Shown here piece after piece: positions 59,864-64,000 of a stretch of 64,000 bases of DNA (within the stretch, counting starts at the first letter, position 1; the number at the start of each line of letters is the position of its first letter). The translations under genes were made by a program, and so were the position numbers. Below the pieces are notes generated by a model. It had not been told where the DNA came from. It worked only from the letters and a program-made list of their open reading frames with translations, and did not search any database. Source of the DNA: JADLAT01 sp964348795 (GTDB lineage: Bacteria; Pseudomonadota; Alphaproteobacteria; Micavibrionales; Micavibrionaceae); contig CAYGDY010000003.1 in the NCBI GenBank assembly GCA_964348795.1, forward strand, positions 62,001-126,000. The letters run 5' to 3'.

Positions 59864-61429
59864 CTATATCCTCTGGGGGTTTACGCTCTCCCGCTTTGTC
59901 AAAAGCTTGTTCAAAGCGTGAATATACGCCCGGGCCGAAGCCACCAGTGTATCCGAATCGGCCCCCTGCCCGTTAAAAGTTTTGTCGTTTTCCAACAACC
60001 GCACACTGACTTCAGCTTGTGCGTCCGTCCCGCCCGTTACGGCGTGCACCTGATAGAGCAACAAACGGGCTTCCGGATGGGGAATGATAGCCCGAATCGC
60101 CTTGAAAATCGCATCCACAGGACCGTTGCCTTCAATTTTACTCTCCTGTTCCTGCCCCGCGATACTGAGCACCAGTTCGGCAATCTGTGGGCCTTTTGAT
60201 CCCGCCTGCACCTGAAGCGAGACAAATTTAATGGTTTCGTGCTCGCGCACGGCCTCGTCTTCCACCAGCGCAATCAGATCATCTTCAAACACTTCTTTTT
60301 TCTTGTCTGCCAAGGCCTTGAAACGTACAAAAGCATCTTCCAGCGCATGATCCCCCAGTGTAAAACCCAGCTCTTCCAGCTTGTTCCGGAAAGCGTGACG
60401 GCCCGAATGTTTTGCCATCACCAGCTTGGACTCGTGAAGCCCAACCGATTCGGGGGTCATAATTTCGTAAGTCTGCGCGTGTTTGAGCATCCCGTCCTGA
60501 TGAATCCCACTGGCATGGGCAAAAGCATTGGCACCCACAATGGCCTTGTTGGGTTGGACACTAAAGCCCGTAATGGTTGAAAGCGTACGAGATATTTTCG
60601 TAATTTTTGTTGTATCGACCCCGTGTGTATACGGCAGAAAATCAGGCCGTGTCCGGATCGCCATGACCAGTTCCTCCAGCGCGGCATTGCCCGCCCGCTC
60701 CCCGATCCCGTTGATAGTGCATTCCACCTGCCGCGCACCAGCCCGCACACCCGCCAGTGAATTGGCAACCGCCAGCCCCAGATCGTTATGACAGTGCGTT
60801 GAAATGATGGCCTGATCGATATTGGGGACCCGCGCAAAGAGCATGGCGATTTTTGAAAAATACTCTTCCGGTACGCTATAGCCCACAGTGTCAGGAATAT
60901 TGATGGTGCGCGCCCCCGCCGTGATAGCGGTTTCCACAGCACGGCACAAAAAATCATCCTCGGTACGGGAGCCGTCCTCCGCGCTCCATTCCACATCATC
61001 AGTGAAACTGCGTGCGAAGGTCACGCTTTCGGCAATGGCCTCCAGCACAGTTTCGGGATCCATTTGCAATTTGTATTTCATATGCAACGGGCTGGTAGAG
61101 ATAAACGTATGAATTCTACGGGATTGTGCAGGGGCTATCGCTTGGGCCGAAGCCTCGATATCGCTTTTCTTGGCGCGTGACAGCCCGCAGACGGTGGCAT
61201 TTTTGACAATTTGTGCAATTTCGTGAACCGCTTCAAAATCCCCCACCGAGGCCACCGGAAAGCCCGCCTCGATCACATCCACACCCAGCTCGTCCAGCAG
61301 AACTGCCATTTTCAGCTTTTCTTCCAGATTCATCGCGCACCCGGGCGATTGCTCGCCATCGCGCAGGGTTGTATCAAAAATGACAATACGGTCTTTATAG
61401 TGTTTTACAGTATCAAAGGCTTGCGTCAT
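59864..61429 (-). CDS. leuA: 2-isopropylmalate synthase LeuA
   Basis: This is the first step of leucine synthesis. The 521-residue protein has a catalytic barrel with FDTTLRDGEQSPG and HCHNDLGLA (metal-binding histidines), and the C-terminal LeuA dimer domain (about 370-510) that binds leucine for feedback inhibition. GAGGAG precedes the ATG. A large leader hairpin lies upstream. Confidence 0.95.
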   Translation of the reverse strand: MTQAFDTVKHYKDRIVIFDTTLRDGEQSPGCAMNLEEKLKMAVLLDELGVDVIEAGFPVASVGDFEAVHEIAQIVKNATVCGLSRAKKSDIEASAQAIAPAQSRRIHTFISTSPLHMKYKLQMDPETVLEAIAESVTFARSFTDDVEWSAEDGSRTEDDFLCRAVETAITAGARTINIPDTVGYSVPEEYFSKIAMLFARVPNIDQAIISTHCHNDLGLAVANSLAGVRAGARQVECTINGIGERAGNAALEELVMAIRTRPDFLPYTHGVDTTKITKISRTLSTITGFSVQPNKAIVGANAFAHASGIHQDGMLKHAQTYEIMTPESVGLHESKLVMAKHSGRHAFRNKLEELGFTLGDHALEDAFVRFKALADKKKEVFEDDLIALVEDEAVREHETIKFVSLQVQAGSKGPQIAELVLSIAGQEQESKIEGNGPVDAIFKAIRAIIPHPEARLLLYQVHAVTGGTDAQAEVSVRLLENDKTFNGQGADSDTLVASARAYIHALNKLLTKRESVNPQRI

Positions 61430-61483
61430 CGCGGCTCCTCAAAAGTTATTTTCTAAAAGATATAAGGGAAAATTTAATGAGAT

Positions 61484-61529
61484 CCCCTGAAGCGCAAGTG
61501 CAAAAAAGCACCTTATTCCCGCTCAGGGG
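61484..61529 (-). promoter_or_regulatory. Leader hairpin upstream of leuA
   Basis: CCCCTGAGCG on the minus strand (61529-61520) pairs with CGCTTCAGGGG (61494-61484) with one bulge. The inner part pairs GTGC with GCAC around six T. It sits 55-100 nt before the leuA start and could be an attenuator or mRNA-stability element. I found no leader peptide rich in leucine codons. Confidence 0.4.
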
Positions 61530-61695
61530 ACCATAAGGAGGAGAAGAGCGCGCAAGACTGTATCGTTTCTTCTAGCCATATCAACCGCTATATAAGCCGA
61601 TTTTTCCCCTTTGTTGCAAGCTTTTTCAGGAGCCCTTCAAAAGAGGGGGCCAAAACGGATTTCACATTCCGGACGATTTCCTATATGATACCACT

Positions 61696-63420
61696 GTGGG
61701 GACATATAATTCTGTTTTAAATCAAAGTACTGTCTTGTTTTTATGCTTTTTGGCCTGTGGTGTGACGGGCCAGATCCCTTCCGCTGTGGCTCAAACCCTC
61801 CCGGGGTCTGCAGATCCCGCCCGTATCACGCCCCGTCTGGAACCGCCCGCACCAATGCCGGATCTCAAACCCCAGACACCGGAAAAAATGGTACGCCCCC
61901 CAACGCCAGCAGGGAGCGAACAACGCACGTTCTTTCTCAAGGATCTCCGGATCAACGGCATGACCGCCTACCCTGTGGAGGACGTTGCAAAATTGTACGA
62001 GCCATATCGCAATACCACCCTTTCGGTTTCAACATTGATTGATATTATGACCAAAATACAGGAAAAATATCTACAGGACAATTTTACCCTGACAACGGTT
62101 TTGATTCCCGATCAGGACCTGACGGACGGCATAGCTGAAATAACCGTTGTGGAAGGCTTTGTCTCCGATGTCGAAGTCCCTGAAACATTCAAAAACGATC
62201 CTTTCATAGCAGGAACCGTCGCGCAAATTCTGTCCATGCATCCGCTGAATACCAAAAAGCTGGAACAATTGCTTCTTGCCGCCAATGCCTTTCCCGATCT
62301 CAATGTCAGCGCTGTTCTGGCACAGCCTCGCGCAAATGCACAGGCTGGCGCTGTCCGGTTGATTTTGGAATGCACACCAAAGGATGTTGCCCCTTATAAA
62401 CTCTCGCTGGACAATTATGGTTCGGCTTTCAGCGGCCCTTTTCAGGAAAATATCAGTGCCCATTTCTACAATGTCGGTCTGTCCCACAGCGATCTGGAAA
62501 TCAGAGCCCTGCAAACAACCTCCCATCAGGAACAGCGCCATGGCACCGTGAGTTACACGGTGCCGGTTTTCGGGGCCTCGGGAACAAAAATTTCCCTGAC
62601 AGGCGCCTTATCCCGTACAGAGCCAGGAGACAGTCTTGACATTCTGGATGTCAAAGGCCGGTCACAAAGCTTTTCAGCCGGACTTTCCTATCCCCTGATC
62701 CGGCAACGTTCACAGGTTCTGGCTGTGGATACCACGCTGGACATTAAAAATTCCAAAACCGCCCTTCTGGATGAAATTCTCTATGATGATCGCATCAGAA
62801 CCGTACGGATCGGCGCCAGTTACAATGTTTCGGACTCCCTGTCCGGTGTAAACCTGTTTGACGTGCATGCCAGTCAGGGCCTGAACATTCTGGGTGCCAG
62901 AGAAACCGGCTCTTCCAACCTTTCCCGCACTTTCGGCGAATCCGGTTTTACAAAATTCACATTCGTTGCAGGGCGCCTCCAAAGCCTGCCCCGCAATTTC
63001 ACATTCTACAGCACGCTCAACGGGCAATACAGTCTGGATCCCCTGCTCTCCTCGGAAGAATACGGCTTTGGCGGCGAAGACATGGGACGCGGGTATGACT
63101 CTTCTGAAATCCTCGGAGATCGGGGCCTTTCAGCCTCCATAGAGTTACGATATCAGCATGACACGACCTTGGGTACAACGCCCGTGTCCCTGCAACCCTA
63201 CGGTTTCTACGATGTGGGAAAAATCTGGAATATTGACGGAGGAGAGACCACGAGCCTTTCTGCCGCGTCTGCAGGGATGGGATTGAAAGTAAATGTTATG
63301 GATCAATGGGCTATAAATTCCGCCCTTGCCTTTCCTCTCACAAAACCTACAGACAACCCACCGCCTTATACCAGTGCAGAGGGTCCCCGTGGCCTGATCT
63401 CCGTTTTGAAAACATTTTAA
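61696..63420 (+). CDS. Two-partner secretion outer-membrane transporter (TpsB, ShlB/FhaC family)
   Basis: The 574-residue protein has a hydrophobic signal region (STVLFLCFLACG, cut near AVAQ) and a proline-rich linker. A POTRA domain (about 75-155) contains FFLKDLRINGM and ITVVEGFVSDVEV. The rest forms a beta barrel ending in VLKTF, with C-terminal phenylalanine as in outer-membrane proteins. It exports the adjacent TpsA. The GTG start is uncertain, with no clear ribosome site. Confidence 0.9.
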   Translation: MGTYNSVLNQSTVLFLCFLACGVTGQIPSAVAQTLPGSADPARITPRLEPPAPMPDLKPQTPEKMVRPPTPAGSEQRTFFLKDLRINGMTAYPVEDVAKLYEPYRNTTLSVSTLIDIMTKIQEKYLQDNFTLTTVLIPDQDLTDGIAEITVVEGFVSDVEVPETFKNDPFIAGTVAQILSMHPLNTKKLEQLLLAANAFPDLNVSAVLAQPRANAQAGAVRLILECTPKDVAPYKLSLDNYGSAFSGPFQENISAHFYNVGLSHSDLEIRALQTTSHQEQRHGTVSYTVPVFGASGTKISLTGALSRTEPGDSLDILDVKGRSQSFSAGLSYPLIRQRSQVLAVDTTLDIKNSKTALLDEILYDDRIRTVRIGASYNVSDSLSGVNLFDVHASQGLNILGARETGSSNLSRTFGESGFTKFTFVAGRLQSLPRNFTFYSTLNGQYSLDPLLSSEEYGFGGEDMGRGYDSSEILGDRGLSASIELRYQHDTTLGTTPVSLQPYGFYDVGKIWNIDGGETTSLSAASAGMGLKVNVMDQWAINSALAFPLTKPTDNPPPYTSAEGPRGLISVLKTF

Positions 63421-63586
63421 TTTTTCATCAGAATGACAGAATGTTAAGGTTTTTTTAAGAAAGTCCCTCTACACTCGTTACACTTCGTATTTTACCTTTT
63501 TCTTCATTAAATTCATGTATACTTGTATAAAGTAGGATCTGGCGCTTCCGAGTGGTTTTGAAACCGTTCAAGGATTATAACATCTG

Positions 63587-64000
63587 ATGTTACACAAACC
63601 GTTCTTCTTGCAAAGCCTCCTTTACACCAGTGCTTTGTACGCGCTTGGCACATGCTGTCCGCTCCCTGTTGCGCAGGCGGCCCCGCAAAATGGTCAGGTT
63701 CTGGGTGGCACAGCACAAATTTCCTCTTCGGGAGAGACCACAACCATCCAGCAATCTTCTGATCGCGCCCTTATTCGCTGGGACAGCTTTGATGTAGAAG
63801 CCCATGAACACATTAATTTTGTCCAGCCCTCTGCGCAATCCATTACTGTCAACCGGATCATGGACAACAAGGCCTCGAATATCAACGGGCGGCTGAGTGC
63901 AAATGGCAATGTCATTCTTGTGAACCCCAACGGCGTTGTGTTTGGGGCCTCTTCCCGTGTGGATGTGGGAGGGCTGGTTGCCACCAGCAGTGATCTGGAA
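63587..64000 (+). CDS. TpsA exoprotein, filamentous-haemagglutinin-type N-terminus (partial)
   Basis: From ATG 63587 the frame is open to the window edge (138 codons). A signal peptide (SLLYTSALYALGTC, likely cut after AQAA) precedes the TPS secretion domain with the RALIRWDSFDV segment and the hallmark NPNGVVFG. It follows tpsB by 166 nt. The passenger's size and function lie outside the window; adhesin, toxin or contact-inhibition protein are all possible. Confidence 0.9.
   Translation, partial: MLHKPFFLQSLLYTSALYALGTCCPLPVAQAAPQNGQVLGGTAQISSSGETTTIQQSSDRALIRWDSFDVEAHEHINFVQPSAQSITVNRIMDNKASNINGRLSANGNVILVNPNGVVFGASSRVDVGGLVATSSDLE

Noticed and set aside
59662..59921. Short open frames on both strands between leuA and the sugar transferase
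   Set aside because: The region is explained by the SRP RNA.

Overview
The window looks like chromosomal DNA of a free-living or predatory-type alphaproteobacterium of moderate GC. The evidence is the bioB-F-D-A order (an alphaproteobacterial arrangement), adjacent dnaN and recF, a PodJ-like coiled-coil/Sel1/peptidoglycan-binding protein, a FixL-like PAS kinase and the general protein style. I cannot name the genus. There is no prophage, CRISPR array or rRNA; mobile DNA is limited to one decayed IS630-type fragment.

Region by region. 0.2-4.9 kb: a tightly overlapping biotin operon bioB-bioF-bioD-bioA, followed in overlap by a ferritin-like di-iron protein where related bacteria carry bioZ. 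5-7.3 kb: dnaN and recF. 7.3-18.6 kb: cell-envelope genes on the minus strand (PodJ-like protein, penicillin-binding protein 1C, a thioester-bearing alpha-2-macroglobulin), with tRNA-Gln and an IS630 remnant between them. 18.6-19.8 kb: a gene graveyard (DUF2269, P-loop kinase and KdpE-like remnants). 19.8-28 kb: a stress-type cluster with a P-type cation ATPase, flavohaemoglobin with divergent NsrR, and a translationally coupled operon of a beta-CASP nuclease, an AMP-phosphorylase-type enzyme and a PRPP-synthetase-like enzyme.

28.5-38.5 kb: a dense signalling island. It holds a soluble chemoreceptor with two PAS domains, two histidine kinases (one with the FixL haem-PAS signature), stand-alone receivers, a receiver-HPt protein, a sigma-54 activator facing a sigma-54-type promoter in front of a small membrane protein, and a three-receiver hybrid kinase. 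38.5-43.9 kb: the methionine salvage operon mtnE-B-D-C-K-A, every junction overlapping by 4 nt. It is followed by ung, an acyl-CoA ligase, a double cold-shock protein, metF and metE, so methionine is both recycled and made de novo by the cobalamin-independent route.

50.5-52.6 kb: an AT-rich pair of genes (unknown membrane protein and a divergent TrmB-type regulator) that looks imported. 52.7-61.4 kb: housekeeping genes nrdB, hisA-F-E, ppa, thiO-S-G, a polyprenyl-phosphate sugar transferase, the SRP RNA (ffs) and leuA. 61.7-64 kb: a two-partner secretion locus, with a complete TpsB transporter and the first 138 codons of a TpsA exoprotein that runs off the end.

The most promising lead for something new is the di-iron protein in the biotin operon. 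Next are the nuclease/AMP-phosphorylase/PRPP operon and the sigma-54-controlled small membrane protein.
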